DNA from: Dolomedes plantarius
Taxonomy: Eukaryota; Arthropoda; Arachnida; Araneae; Dolomedidae
Direction: 5' to 3'
Assembly: GCA_907164885.2 (NCBI GenBank)
Contig: OU015490.1
Location: forward strand, 96,760,104 to 96,824,103
Length of the DNA stretch: 64,000 bases
Below the pieces are notes generated by a model, which ran no database searches, was not told where the DNA came from, and worked only from the letters and a program-made list of their open reading frames with translations. The translations under genes and the position numbers were made by a program. Below, one piece after another: positions 23,326-34,649 of the stretch; the first letter of the stretch is position 1, and the number at the start of each line of letters is the position of its first letter.

Positions 23326-23625
23326 TTATCTTCCCACATCTTCAATGTGACCTCCATTCTGGTGGACGACACATTGCATCCTGGACACCACTTTCTCAAC
23401 GGCCGAGCGTAACATGTCACCAGGAATGTTCATCACAGTCCGGGATATGTTATCCTTTAGGGCCGCCAAGTTCCAGACACCACCAAGATACACCTTAGAC
23501 TTTAAATAACCCCATAGAAAGGAGTTACATAGGGTAGGTGCGGGGAGAGAGGTGGCCATGCTAGTGGAAAAAAATCGACTGATGACCATTCCTTTTGTAA
23601 AGCGATGGCGCAACAGATTACGCAC
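23326..23625 (-). pseudogene. C-terminal fragment of long-TIR mariner-like transposase
   Basis: FLWGYLKSKVYLGGVWNLAA and VVSRMQCVVHQNGGHIED match the normal C-terminus of the DUF4817/DDE_3 group, downstream of the last catalytic acid. The SPDLTP motif just before is damaged (SLPAPTLCNS). The inner edge of the right TIR begins immediately behind it, which shows an internal deletion. Confidence 0.7.
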
Positions 23626-23904
23626 CGATCTTTATAATAAATACTGGCGCTGCTGTCAACTATGTAGTCAGGAATTGGCATTTTGATGTTTTACTTGCAT
23701 TTTATGCAAATTTTCGGATGCACCGACAAGCAACAGCGCCATATCTTCCCCTTTTTTGTGACTTTTGGAACTATTTTTTTTCCACGGACACTCTTTCTCA
23801 TGTTGTCCTTAGTCCCACTATCAATTTTGGTGGAATTCCGGCCGATAGATCGCGCTACCGATGTATCTGAGTAGTGTCAGTTTACTGAAATTCCCCCTAT
23901 ATAT

Positions 23905-24330
23905 ATATATCGCGAAAAGAATACCATCAATATTAAATTTCGCAAAAACCTTTAAATATTTGCTTATATTGGAAAAACAATGAACTGACCTAGACTGAAG
24001 AAACTGACTTAGACAAGATACTATGATTAAATGAATGCAAATATTAAAAGTCATTTAGATCGAAATCTCTGTCATCGATCTTCACAGGCAAGAAATCATT
24101 GACTACACTGTTCATCTATCTCATAAACAGTGGAGGGAATTATTTCCTTTTCATCTTTTTCAAGCATGCAGTTTTCTTCCGAGCCACCGTCATTTATATA
24201 AGAATGTAATTCTCATAAAATTCATAAAAGAATAGCATCAATATCCAACATTGGAAAAACCTTTGTATAGTTCCTTATACTGGATAAAGAATATGTAATT
24301 TACGTATCACTTAAAGCTACTGTGTACTAA
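23905..24330 (-). repeat. copies 2 and 3 of the duplicated segment of 21130-21342
   Basis: catcgatcttcacaggcaag at about 24075 matches catggatcttcacaggcaag at 21221. A second internal duplication is aaaagaata(c/g)catcaatat...aaaaacctt at 23915 and 24227. The order repeats, so this looks like a small tandem family. Confidence 0.6.
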
Positions 24331-24521
24331 CCCTACTGAATTTCCTCTCGTGAATGTTAACGTATGGGGGAAATGTGTCCAAGGATTGCCGACTTGGATT
24401 GAAATAGATATCCTTGCGCATCAAAACTTAAAATTTAAGCTACTGTCAAATTAAGGGCGAAGCTACTAGAATAGAACTGCGCATATATGATAAATTTTAC
24501 AATTCATATCCCAAGAAAATA

Positions 24522-25283
24522 CAGGGTTCCCACCTATATCCATTACACCCCCTTAACTGCTAAACAGTGGCAGATTAGGCCATAAAGTTGGTGTCTAGGT
24601 ATAGTAAAAAGGCTATGCACTACTCGATGAGACAACTTACAACGCCATCTATCAGCAAATGTTGGAATTAGAGTTTTTATCTCAAAAAAGATACGAGATA
24701 CGGGAAAAAGTCAATTACAAAGATGTTCAGCATCATCGATTCTGTAAGAAAAGACACCTTGCGCACATTAATGCTTAAAACAGAATGTAGAACATGAACA
24801 TTTGTTTGGTCACGATTTCGAAAATTGTCATTTCATAAATATTGGAAAAAGGAAACTGAGACATTTCCCTATCTTCAGGATCATTTATTTACGTTGCTGA
24901 AATTGCTCTCCTTTAGCCACTATACACATTTGCACTCTGGGGTGGATTTCTCTTTGAACATTGGTGCAACGACGCCATAGTGTTGAAAATCACGACAAAA
25001 CAAATGTTCATTTTTTACATTCTGCTTTGAATATTAATGTGCGCAAGGTGTCTTTCTTACTAAATCGATGATGCTGAACAACTTTGTAGTTGATTTTTTC
25101 CCGTATCTTGTACCGTTTTTGAGATAAAAACGCTAATTCCAAAATTTGCCGATAGATGGCGTTGTAAGTTGACCCATCCAGTAGTGCATAGCATTTTTAC
25201 TATGCCTAGATACCAACTTTATGACCTAAGCTGTCACCGTTTAGACGTTAAGTGGGGTGTAACGGATATAGGTGGGAACCCTG
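24522..25283. mobile_element. 762-bp foldback MITE (about 310-bp arms)
   Basis: CAGGGTTCCCACCTATATCC at 24522 and its inverse at 25283, with TA flanks. The arms (24522 to about 24860, about 24970-25283) pair over most of the element, leaving a loop of about 110 bp. Non-coding. It shares arm segments with the mariner-like element at 14534-15873 and is the intact relative of the split copy at 57175-61011. Confidence 0.85.
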
Positions 25284-25380
25284 TATATCCGAAGATATAT
25301 TAAGAAAACTACAGTGGGATGCAATACATCCGACAGAAAATTAAATTTCCAAATTTGGAAGGATTTCTTCGAGTTTTATT

Positions 25381-25635
25381 TTGACAAGATCGTCTTTTAA
25401 AGGCCACACAATAAGCAGTGATGAAAGAAATATTCTCATGGATTTCGGCCAGACGTTCAAACAATTTTTCATTGGAGCCAGGACAACCGGAACGAACTTC
25501 AGAGAAATAATGGAAGCACTTGAGAAGTATTTACTGAAAAAAAGGCACTCACGAAGATTAATTGAGGTCAGCCTCGTCGAAGGAAAAGTGAGCGTTCGAG
25601 AAATTTGGACTGCATACGGGAAATATTCGTCATGA
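25381..25635 (+). CDS. unrecognised ORF (possible terminal exon)
   Basis: An open frame of 84 codons in a patch richer in G/C than its surroundings. The product is charged and helical-looking (GQTFKQFFIGARTTGTNFRE, then EALEKYLLKKRHSRRLIEVS, ending IWTAYGKYSS). AATAAA overlaps the stop region (25637-25642). A possible acceptor (cacaataagcag) lies at about 25420, giving SDERNILMDFG as first residues. No transposase motif was seen. It could be a real host exon, a retroposed gene tail or an unrecognised element. The opposite-strand frame over it is hydrophobic and looks like the shadow. Confidence 0.35.
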   Translation: MTRSSFKGHTISSDERNILMDFGQTFKQFFIGARTTGTNFREIMEALEKYLLKKRHSRRLIEVSLVEGKVSVREIWTAYGKYSS

Positions 25636-25785
25636 ATAAAAATAATCATCCCAGAAGATCAATTAAAATCCATCTCGTTGAATGATTAATGTGTTGTAGA
25701 GGAATCATGACTGTGGAGGGGATATATTGAGTAAAGAAAAAAAATAGTTAAGTCGAAAGTTTCAGGAATATATATAGTATGTATA

Positions 25786-27001
25786 CACTATCTACCAATA
25801 AATATTTGGACACCTGTGATAGAAAATAAAAATAATTTTTTTGAATATTCAATAGTTGGTAGACCCTCCACCAGAGTCAATTACAGCCTCAACCCTCCGG
25901 GGCATACTGTCCACAAGTCCTTGTATGACAGCTAGTGGCATTTTCTTCCACTCGGTTTGGAGAAGACTTGTAAGTTCCTTCACCGATTTTGGACAGTTGT
26001 TGCACCCCTTAATTCGGTGATCCAACTCGTCCCAGAGGTTCTCGATAGGGTTCAGGTTTGGGCTCTGGGCAGGCCAGTTGATAAGGTTAACCCCATTGTC
26101 ACCTTACCAATCCATGGTGGACCTCGTAACATGAAAACTGGCGTTGTCGTCCTGGAAGTAACATGGGTCCAACACGTAAAACTGCCACAACGTAGGAAGC
26201 ACACAGTCATCCAAAATACTGCAGTAGGCGTCGGCGTTGAGCCTTATGAATTGGGACCAAGGGTCCCAGTCTATACCAAGAGAAACACACCCATATCATA
26301 AATCCACCTCCGCGTAACTTTACTGTGGGCACAATGCATTCTGGAAGGAGGCGTTCTCCGGGCAGACACTACACCCAGACCCTGCCATTCGAGTGGTAGA
26401 GGGATAACCTTGATTCGTCGCTCCAGTGAACCCGTTTCCACTGATCTACGGTCCACTTTCGACGTGCTTTGAACCAAATTTACTGAGCACCGAGGTTGAA
26501 CATTTTGATCAAAGGTTTATGGGCGGTAGCATGACAATGAAAACCAAGCAGATGTACTTCCTTACGGATGGTATTCATGGAAAAAACTCTCCCGGATGCC
26601 TGTTGAAACTCCTGGAGTATGTGGGCCATCGATTGGGTGCGGTTCATCCGAATTTCTCTGGACAGCACCCGTCGGTCTCTATCTTCCAGTTTCGTGGGTC
26701 TGCCGACTCGGGGCACATTCCGACAATCACCGCTCACCTTCTAATTCTGAATCACATAGGGAACTGTCAATTTGGGGTAATTCAACTCTCTAGATGTGTG
26801 CCTTCAAGATCGTTCATTTCTGTGATACCCGATGATTACACCTGTCCCCAAGTCAGACAACTCCGCATACGTGGCATCTTGCATGAGACTACCTCCAATG
26901 TTGTTTCCTACACTATATTTAACGGCAGAGGGTGTGACGTATATCAGAACAGCAGGTATCGTCATTTGCATGGGTGTCCAAATACTTATTGGTTGATAAT
27001 G
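25786..27001 (-). mobile_element. Tc1 element, decayed
   Basis: Inverted ends CACTATCTACCAATAAATAT / CATTATCAACCAATAAGTAT then ttggacacc, with TA on both sides. Length is 1,216 bp. The transposase is on the minus strand. Confidence 0.88.
25860..26760 (-). pseudogene. Tc1 transposase remnant
   Basis: The open part 26737-26480 holds RPTKLEDRDRRVLSREIRMN and SMAHILQEFQQASGRVFSMN (second DNA-binding domain). Broken frames beyond give VHWSDESRLSLY (first Asp), [20 protein letters not shown], and the far end near 25890. Many stops and shifts; the second Asp and the Glu region cannot be read in one frame. Probably DD34E, but the spacing cannot be measured. Confidence 0.75.
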
Positions 27002-27282
27002 TATACATATATATGCCGGATAAAATCTTGACACGATGTCTCCAAACGGATAAAAAAATATGCGCGGTGAATCGGTAAAAGTGATTTTCCCAGCACCTTG
27101 TATAAATTGCTAAATGTATAGAATTGTACAGGGGATAAAATACCAGAGCAGAGGCGAGGATACAATTCCCCACATGTCGGTGCTCACTGTTAAAGCGGCT
27201 CTAGTCACTTAAACGGATACAGTGATGAACCAAAAATGAATATAAATACGCGAGTGCATTTATTATAATCAATTTGTCTTAA

Positions 27283-27748
27283 AATGGTTCCCAAATGAGC
27301 TGCAAATTTGCAATAAAATCAGTGGATGGAAAATGCATAAAAATATTATGCACCATTGAATTATTAGATAGTAAAGATATAAATATGGATGTATGTAAAT
27401 TACGTGCGTTAATGTTTCTTAAACGAGCTGAAAATTGCAATAAAATAAGTGGATGGAAGATGCATAAATATATTCTGTACCATTGAATCATTAGATAATA
27501 AAGCTATAAATATGCATGTATGCAAATTTCCTGCGTCTATGGTTCACAAATGAGCTGAAAATTCCCAATAAAATAAGTGGAATGAAAATGCATGAAAGTA
27601 TTCGGCAACTTTGAATTATTGGGCAAAGAAGATATAAATATGTATGTATGGGAATTTCCTTCAACAGTTGTTCCCAAATGAGCTGAGAATTTGCATTAAA
27701 AAAAGTGGATGGAAAATGTTTAAAAATATTATGCACCATTGAATTATC
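27283..27748. repeat. minisatellite, unit about 127 bp, about 3.7 copies
   Basis: Each unit starts g(t)ttcccaaatgagctg and contains aataaaataagtggatgg, aaaatgcataaa.atatt, ccattgaattatta and gatataaatatg.atgtatg. Starts at about 27284, 27413, 27540 and 27666. Non-coding. It directly precedes the Helitron-like 5' end. Confidence 0.85.
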
Positions 27749-28437
27749 TATAATATAAAACAATTCCATAACTGACTGACTGACTGACTGACTGACATAC
27801 AACGCACAGACCAAACCGCTCTACCTAAAGGGCTGAAATTTTGCATGGCGATTCTTCTTATAGTGTTGGGGTGCACTAAGAAAGATTTTTAAAAAATTCT
27901 TCTTAGATTATTTTAAATTAAATTTTTAAGCTGTTGTAGTAACTTTTTTTAAGTTTGCATTTAAAATTATAATTTGAGGGTTATAAAATTTCTATCACGA
28001 GAAAGATCATAAGAATTCCTTTAAAATGAGATCTTTTGCAAATCCTTACCTCCATTTTCTGATTTTTGGTCAATTTTTAAAGACCAATTGTTAGAATTTT
28101 ATTTATTAAATGCTGATCACGTGATTTCTTTATCTGGTACTTTAAATAAATTTATCGTCACGTGCATAACAACTAAATAGACAAAAAAATTCTTGCTAAT
28201 GCGGCAGACGATTGGACATTATCCAAAAAAATATTAAAATTCAGTAAAAGATATGATCCTCAAACTGTACTATATTAACTGTACTATATTCTTTGGTATG
28301 TCCTATTAGATTTAATTTGAATATTTTCTTCTACATTATTTGATCTATAAAAATATCCCTTACGATTTTTTAAAAATATATATTTTGTTTTTCGTACATC
28401 AATTGTATACATTGATCGTCGTATTTATTATAAATAA
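27749..28437 (+). mobile_element. Helitron-like non-autonomous element
   Basis: It begins tctataatataaaacaattc, then five GACT repeats, caaaccgctctacctaaag, gggctgaaattttgcatgg, an AT-rich middle, aatgctgatcacgtgattt, aatgcggcagacgattgg and gatcgtcgtatttattata. Same order as 47694-49854. The 3' terminus itself is lost in a (CA)n(TA)n tract at 28450-28483. No protein is coded. Confidence 0.55.
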
Positions 28438-28447
28438 ATAAATACAT

Positions 28448-28483
<36 letters not shown>

Positions 28484-28874
28484 TTCTTTTTTTTCATATT
28501 TCGTCGTTTATCGTGTTTATTGACGTCCTTTTTCTATTCCAGATCACGTATTCTCAATCACTATACTGTAATATGCATCTCAACCTATTTTTAATGCGAC
28601 ATCATATATGCTGTTACACGGGCAGGACACTTCAGTTAATAGAAAACTAGCATGGAAGTGTGGGTGTGAGGGTTAGTAACCTGGTCCATGGAATTTATCG
28701 TCATAAACGTTAGGTGTTACACCTGATGTCCAGAAAGTAATAACAGATTTTACGAAAGTATGGATGATAAATATTCAACACGTAAAAAAAAAATTCAGCT
28801 TCGTAGAATGGTTTAGTAATAAAATGACAATCATTTTAAGATCCACTTTTTTCGGAACCCCCCCCCCAAAAAAA

Positions 28875-28921
<47 letters not shown>

Positions 28922-29155
28922 AATAATAATAAAATTGCAGAGGAAGTTTTTGAAAGTAACTTCTCCTTTTGTGTGCTGTTATATTAAGTGGCAATATGTG
29001 ATCTTAATGTTTGATAAACCCACTGTGGTCTTCATGGAAATGAAAGCACATATTTCCTGGCAAAACTGTAGCCAACATTTACAAATAAGTGATAATCCCA
29101 TTCCTTTTTACACTGCGTAAAGATTAGTAAAGAATTGTTACAGAAAAGTTTTTTG
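28438..29155. repeat. microsatellites (CA)n, (TA)n, (AAAT)n and unassigned DNA
   Basis: (CA)n(TA)n at 28447-28483 and (AAAT)n at about 28871-28923. The rest has no recognised feature. Confidence 0.7.
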
Positions 29156-29159
29156 TAAA

Positions 29160-29955
29160 GATGTCACTGAAAGGAATTTTCAAAAAGTGTGGATTGGTGG
29201 GGTTTTGGACATACCGTTATGGCCTAGAAAGAAATCAGTGGCTGCCTTTCGTCTTGCTACTGGCCATGTCTGTCTATTAAAACATCTGCATCGAATAAAC
29301 ATTGTTCTAAGCCAAATTTGCAAATTGTGAAATATTGATCAGGAAATGGATGCCTTACATTTGAGTTTTTGCTCTGCACTCAATGCTGGATCACGGTGGG
29401 ATAGATATTGGGAGGCAAGACATAAAATAGATTAATAGATTATGCTGTAGACTGATTCTGGTTTTGTGGTTCACTGTTATTGCATTCTCTGTTTTATTGT
29501 TCTGTCTACAGTTGTCTTACCCTGGGAAAAAGAGTCTATGGATAGACCAGCGCCTCTGACATATACTGAACTGTATTCTAAGCATAACTGTCTTGTACGC
29601 TCTGCATTCGCCATCCCCCCGTGCACCACTGGTACCAGGGAAATCGCCACGGTGGTTCTCTGTCCCTCTGGTGTAGTACGCAGGAGCAAACTACAATAAC
29701 CCGCTTTCGTAGTGGCCACCTCAGAACATTGACTTATACCAACAAAGAAAAAGTGTTTCCAACTTGTACCAAATGCTCCAAAGGCCAAGCTACTCCGGAT
29801 CATATCCTTGTGTGCTTGGGACCTGAAAAGGAAGATCTTCTAGAGCGGCCATTGTTTTTATTGACTTCTTGAGAGTGTGCGATATCATAGACCTAATCTA
29901 GCTCTGCTGGGTGAAGGGGAACAACAGCAACAGCAACAACAACAAAAAAAACAGT
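29160..29955 (+). mobile_element. non-LTR retrotransposon 3' tails with RNase H-side C-termini, decayed
   Basis: Two similar C-terminal modules follow each other. About 29190-29420 reads VAAFRLATGHVCLLKHLHRI, then CSALNAGSRWDRYWEARH. About 29690-29870 reads TRFRSGHLRTLTYTNKEKVF then CTKCSKGQATPDHILVCLG. These resemble the zinc-knuckle region after RNase H in Jockey/CR1-type arthropod LINEs. The 3' end is gctgggtgaaggggaacaac, then (CAA)n and poly-A. Stops are frequent. The tail is a plausible source of the 3' ends of the SINE fragments at 13 and 19 kb. Confidence 0.65.
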
Positions 29956-29959
29956 TGCC

Positions 29960-30835
29960 TTTATAATCTGCCATTGTAAATAAAAATAAATTGATGACAC
30001 GGGTTCGCATTTTAGTATTGGTGTAAAGTTTAAAATTTTATAAATTTTATTATTAAATTTTTATATTTTGTCTTTCAGATTAGATTATTGTATTCAGTCA
30101 TATGTTACGTTTATCAACGTTATTATTCAAAGTTTTAGATTGTTTTTATTTAATTACATGTATGATGTATGTAATAATAACCCATGTAAGTAAAAATAAC
30201 CTATTTTTACATTTATAAATAAAAATCAAGCTAACAAACGTCATCAGCAAGAACCTTACTACACATTTAATAGTTTTTAATAAACAATAGTTGTGGATCT
30301 TCGGCAATACTTACTTGAAGAGGTGTCTTTATATACGAGTCCCTGGATATGCGCGTTATGGAAGAGAAATCCCAAATGAAATAACTGGTTACATAAATTT
30401 TTAAATTATTGTGGCTCTTCCCATTTGCGAAACATATACTAATAAAAAATTATAGACATTCTAATGTTTGCTTATAGTAGAAATGGGTGGAAAACAAAAT
30501 ATAAGGCTTTTAAAACTACATTTACTATTTATACTTTTAGTGTATAAAAGACAAGAATCAAAATGCGTAGGTTTAAATGTATATTAATGTATTTCAGTGA
30601 TTCACTTTTCCTTCTGGAAAATCATAGCTATAAAAATATAGTCATAAATATAAATTATATTTAATAAAAATAACTTACTGCAATAAATAATCAGTTGTAT
30701 ATGATATATTTAATATAATATACAGCAGGTTAAATTATTACTTATATTAAATAATCATACTTACAGCAATAAAGAAAAAATATTAATGCGCATCATTCCT
30801 AAAATTACAGAGTAATATTTATACTATTGCAAAAT

Positions 30836-30837
<2 letters not shown>
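29960..30837. other. AT-rich non-coding stretch
   Basis: No feature was recognised. Confidence 0.4.
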
Positions 30838-30865
<28 letters not shown>

Positions 30866-30867
<2 letters not shown>

Positions 30868-32402
30868 GTGGCTCCCAAATGTATTCGTACACTTTCGATT
30901 TTCAATGCAATAGAGGTGTATCCATTAATTCAAATGAATATTTCAGAATGGGTATATACTTATAACATCTGTAATCTATTCTTAACAAAACTACATGAAA
31001 TATTTTAAAAACATAGTAAAACTTTATTTTTAATAAACCAATAATCAAAAAGTAACAAAAACTTTATCTCATAAAAGTCATCGTACACTTGTAAAAAATC
31101 TCTACATATTAGTAAGTATTCTAATTTTTCGTTGAATTAATATTTAATAGGATATCCTTTAAAAACCACAGCATCTTTTAAACGTCTAGGAATAGATTGC
31201 AGTAGTTCTTTTGTGATTTCTGCATCAATGTTCATCCATTCTTCTATCATAATTGTTTTTAGTTCGCTTTTCGTATGAATGTCGTGTTTTCGTACTCGAA
31301 CCTCCAGTTCTCTCGAAATATGTTCTACTGGGTTTAAATCTGGCGACTGAGGTAGTGTTTTAAAACTTGTGGACACTTATAGAAACACTAGAGGCGAACG
31401 TTGAGAGCCGTGTGCTTAGGATCGTTATCTTGATACCCAAGTTTTGGGCTAATAATTTTAAATTGTCTCTTAAAATATTTATATAAACAGCATGATTCTT
31501 CATGCCATCATTAAATACCAAATTACTAGTCCTGATGCTGACATCCACCCCCCACACAAGGCCACCTCCACCGCCATGCTTAACTCTTCCTACTAAGTTC
31601 TTGGGATTCTCATTTTTCCATCTCCATACAATTATACGCCCATCGGAACCATAAATGTTAAACTTGCTTTCATCGGCAAATAAGACATTATTTCAATTGT
31701 TTGAGGTTATTAATTATTGATAGTGGGAAGGAAAGCTTACGCTTTCTGTTTTTCTCACTTACAAAAAAAATTCTACGGGCAGCACGCCCATGTAATCCAG
31801 CTGCCCTGAGAACTCGTTGAACAGTTTCAGGTGAAACTGAAGTAAATAATGTTTCATTAAATTCTGCAGAAACTTTTACAGCACTCGAACGTGGATTTTT
31901 CACAAATTTTCTAATTATAAATCTCTGATCACGTTTTGTTAAATTTGCCGGACGACATTTTCTTACCTTGTTTTCGATCCGATTTTCTTCTTTAAAGCGT
32001 TTTATCACATACTGCACAGCAGAATGGGATAAATTAAGTAATTTTGCAGAGAGGCTGAGGGTGCCTTGAGTGGATTGCAGATCTGTACTGTATATCCGGC
32101 ATCCTCCAGCCCCACAGCAATGGAAGCATCGGACCGCGGAAATTAACCTTTGGCTGCGTATACAGGTTTTGCTACGCAGCCGCCGGTCTGCATTTGATTC
32201 ATAGTTGATGGACAGCACTATCCTGGGGACCGGTAAAGTTTTAGAATTAAGTAATTTTGCACCTTCCGAACTGATTTACCACTACTATGATAAAAAATAT
32301 TCAATTTTCAAATGCTGTTTGTTGTTTCTTTACGACTACGAGCCATTTTTAAATAATAAATAGAATATTACGGTGTAGGCAAGCAAAAAATAAAGCCAAA
32401 CG

Positions 32403-32407
<5 letters not shown>
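30866..32407 (-). mobile_element. Tc1 element, rearranged, 5' terminal repeat missing
   Basis: The left end (agtggctcccaaatgtattc then gtacac) is a normal Tc1-type terminus beside a TA tract (30838-30865). The transposase reads leftward. The inverse of that terminus is not found on the right. Instead the 5' leader runs into (TA)n at 32408. Part of the N-terminal region carries an extra GC-richer segment (about 32060-32230) that does not fit the family. Confidence 0.75.
31137..32355 (-). pseudogene. Tc1 transposase (DD34E), frameshifted and with an internal insertion
   Basis: Start MARSRKETTNSI at 32355, then NIFYHSSGKSVRKV. After the foreign segment: AKLLNLSHSAVQYVIKRFKE (HTH), CRPANLTKRDQRFI, ADESKFNIYGSDGR (first Asp), QDNDPKHTALNV (second Asp, in a shifted frame), LPQSPDLNPVEHI (Glu) and the end VVFKGYPIKY. 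There are 34 residues between Asp and Glu once the frame is followed. Several stops. A second copy of its first 50 bases of coding sequence plus leader is at 45578-45692. Confidence 0.78.

Positions 32408-32452
<45 letters not shown>
32408..32452. repeat. (TA)n microsatellite at a composite junction
   Basis: About 22 TA units between the Tc1 5' leader and the GC-rich segment. The same three-part junction, inverted, occurs at 45514-45692. Confidence 0.95.
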
Positions 32453-32454
<2 letters not shown>

Positions 32455-32690
32455 CAACAAACACAGGACTGACGGCAGCTTATCGGGCCAGTGCTGGAGG
32501 CACCGGTTGAACGACAAGTACGGGAGAATTTTGTCGGGCCACTGGCGGGTTGTTTACGAACCTCCGAAGGGGAAACGCTTTCCGTTTACGTGTTTCAGGG
32601 CCTGTTATGGGTTGATATGAATCGCACCGAAATCGTTTACCCTGCATCGTCCCGGAACTGTACCTCCGATTCGTAACCACAAGTAACAGA
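32453..32690 (-). mobile_element. GC-rich element fragment ending in TGTTTGTTGGGTA(TA)n
   Basis: On the minus strand it ends cctgtgtttgttgggta directly before (TA)n, the same end as the GC-rich segment 45155-45533, in otherwise AT-rich DNA. No protein similarity. A (TA)n tail behind a conserved 3' end would fit a SINE-like retroposon; the identity is open. Confidence 0.4.
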
Positions 32691-33089
32691 TATCTGCATC
32701 AGAATTATGGATTTGAAAGGGAAGGCGAAGATTAAATTTAACAGACTTTTCAAAAATATTTATTTCATTGTTGTGAAACTTCTTTTACGCGGAAAATTCC
32801 CATAATTTTCCTTGTATGTAAAGATTGTATTATGTGAAAAGTATTATGTGAAATTGTATAATTGTATTATGTGAAAAATTCACATAATTTTCCTTGTATG
32901 TAAAGATTGTATTCTGTGTGTATGTTTTTAACTCCCTAGAAGCTTATAAAAACAGATGAAAATTAGTTTCAATTTTATATATTACTGGAGAAATTAAATA
33001 TCTACTTAAAAATGGGTCCTTGTTTCACCACTCTTTATTTATAAGAGAGGAAATAGTGATAAAATTTGTATTTTTTTAAATTTCTTCTA
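32691..33089. other. AT-rich spacer with repeated gtattatgtgaaaa motif
   Basis: Short direct repeats (tattatgtgaaa, cataattttccttgtatgt) occur at 32800-32920. Nothing else was recognised. Confidence 0.4.
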
Positions 33090-33364
33090 TATTATATTAA
33101 AATAATAATATATATTTTTGTAGATAAAATATTCAAAATATATTTTTCAGGAAATTTACATATTCTAAGTATTTCTAATTGTTAGATGCCATTATAAAAC
33201 AACTGATTTTGTAGAATTTTTTCTCGAATTTCATCGTATTAATTTTACAGTAACATATTCTTATAATACAAATTTGAATGAAAGAAAAAGAATTTTAAAT
33301 TTACAGACCTTAGTTAAAATAAACAAATCACACATATTTAGAAAAATATTAATGTAATGTAATG

Positions 33365-34649
33365 TCAGAGACATAGACAGTAGATGTCATGAGACACCAA
33401 AAAATATCAAAAAATAAGACCCTTTATCCTCAGTACGTACATTGAAGAATATATATTACATTGTTTTTTTTTGTAATTGAATCAGGATACGAGAAATAAT
33501 ATTTACAATAAGAAAAAAAAAGGCAAAAAAATTAGTTTAAATAAATGTTAGAAATAAAAAATAAGGCAATTAAGTTTAAAATAATAAGTAAGTTATATTT
33601 AATAAATTAAATTGGCAGGTTTGAACATCCGTGAGTACAGATAACAGAACTGCACTTTGCAGGATCGAACCGAGGACTGAAGCATGGGAAGCAAAAACGA
33701 ACGCCCCACACCAGCATTCCCTGATAGGGTATCAAGTGTGGAACTTCAATAAGAGGAAACTGCCTCGCATGGAACAGAAAAATAAAGGAAAAATGTTAAA
33801 CACTATCAGAAACCACACTATCAGAATAACACTATCAGAATTAACCTGTGAACAATTAATGGACTGGGTAAGATTTGAAATATTAAGATCGGAACATAAA
33901 TTTTAATTTTTAAGTCGCCGTTCGGTTTTGGGATTTTTTTTCCAAAAAAATTCAATGCGTAAGTAAATTAAGTAATTTTGAAAGGTCCGATATTAATCCA
34001 ATTGCAGTAATGTTTTCAGATAAGATTTTGAGAAAGTTTCATGAAATTGATTTGGGATATTGAATTTTGACTAGGTTGTACATTTTGTTGAGGGTATCTT
34101 TGTACCCTTCCGCCATTAAAAAAAAAAACATGGCTCAGGTTTGGTTTCCCGCCTAACAGGAAATTCATCATTAGCAGCGGGAATTTCTTTCCTCCGGATT
34201 ACGACAGTTTCCTAGGATAGAAAATTGGTTTGAGAGATTGATTCGATCATTAATGCTAGTTAAGTTAGAGTCGAGAGCAATTCGCTTTAGACCAAAATTT
34301 AAAAAATCACATTATGTTCGATTTCGTTCAAAATTACCACATCACATTGCATACCAAGATTATAATATTTTATACATTACATATACAATGTATTTTTCAT
34401 TTTCATAATAAAACTAAACTTTTGAATGTAGTTGACTTTTTTATGCGGCCCGCCTGCCTTGAAAAAATTTACCATGTGGCCCAGATGCTGCAAAAGGTTA
34501 AACACCCTGCTTTAAGCTCATCAGCCTGATTCAGAGGTTTAACTTTTTCAGATTTAGGAATATAATCAAAAGTGGGTGTAGAAGAAAATTTAAACGCACA
34601 CTTACTGTGCATAAGATTAAAAAGTTCTTTGAGATTGGGGATGTTAAAC
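33365..34649. other. insert of mixed repeats in the left arm
   Basis: It contains a minus-strand B-box-like cggttcgatcc at about 33663 (tRNA-derived SINE remnant?) and, at 34444-34530, gcggcccgcctgcc...ttaaacaccctgctttaa, a stretch of the kind seen at hAT-type element ends. Both are weak. The 91-codon frame at 33631-33906 runs over the tRNA-like part and is not supported. Confidence 0.35.

Larger units (their letters stand above)
21343..23893 (+). mobile_element. long-TIR mariner-like element complex (DUF4817-type), interrupted
   Basis: The left end (aaactgacactactcagag..., 21343 to about 21610) is the inverse of the right end (about 23625-23893). A second inner repeat in left-end orientation sits at about 23108-23250. 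I read this as two overlapping copies. The first copy has its left TIR, N-terminal transposase part (21615-21852) and continuation at 23040-23107. The second, internally deleted copy (23108-23893) has its C-terminal coding part on the minus strand. A PIF/Harbinger element sits inside the first. Confidence 0.65.

Noticed and set aside
26426..27031. 201-codon plus-strand frame inside the 25.8-27.0 kb Tc1
   Set aside because: The minus strand carries the transposase motifs (KLEDRDRRVL, WSDESRL); the plus frame is a shadow extending into the TIR.
27776..27796. GACT repeats considered as part of a CRISPR-like or regulatory array
   Set aside because: The same GACTGACT run occurs at the 5' end of every copy of the Helitron-like repeat; it is part of that element.
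33631..33906. 91-codon plus-strand frame
   Set aside because: It runs over a tRNA-like B box on the other strand and shows no protein family; more likely repeat sequence.
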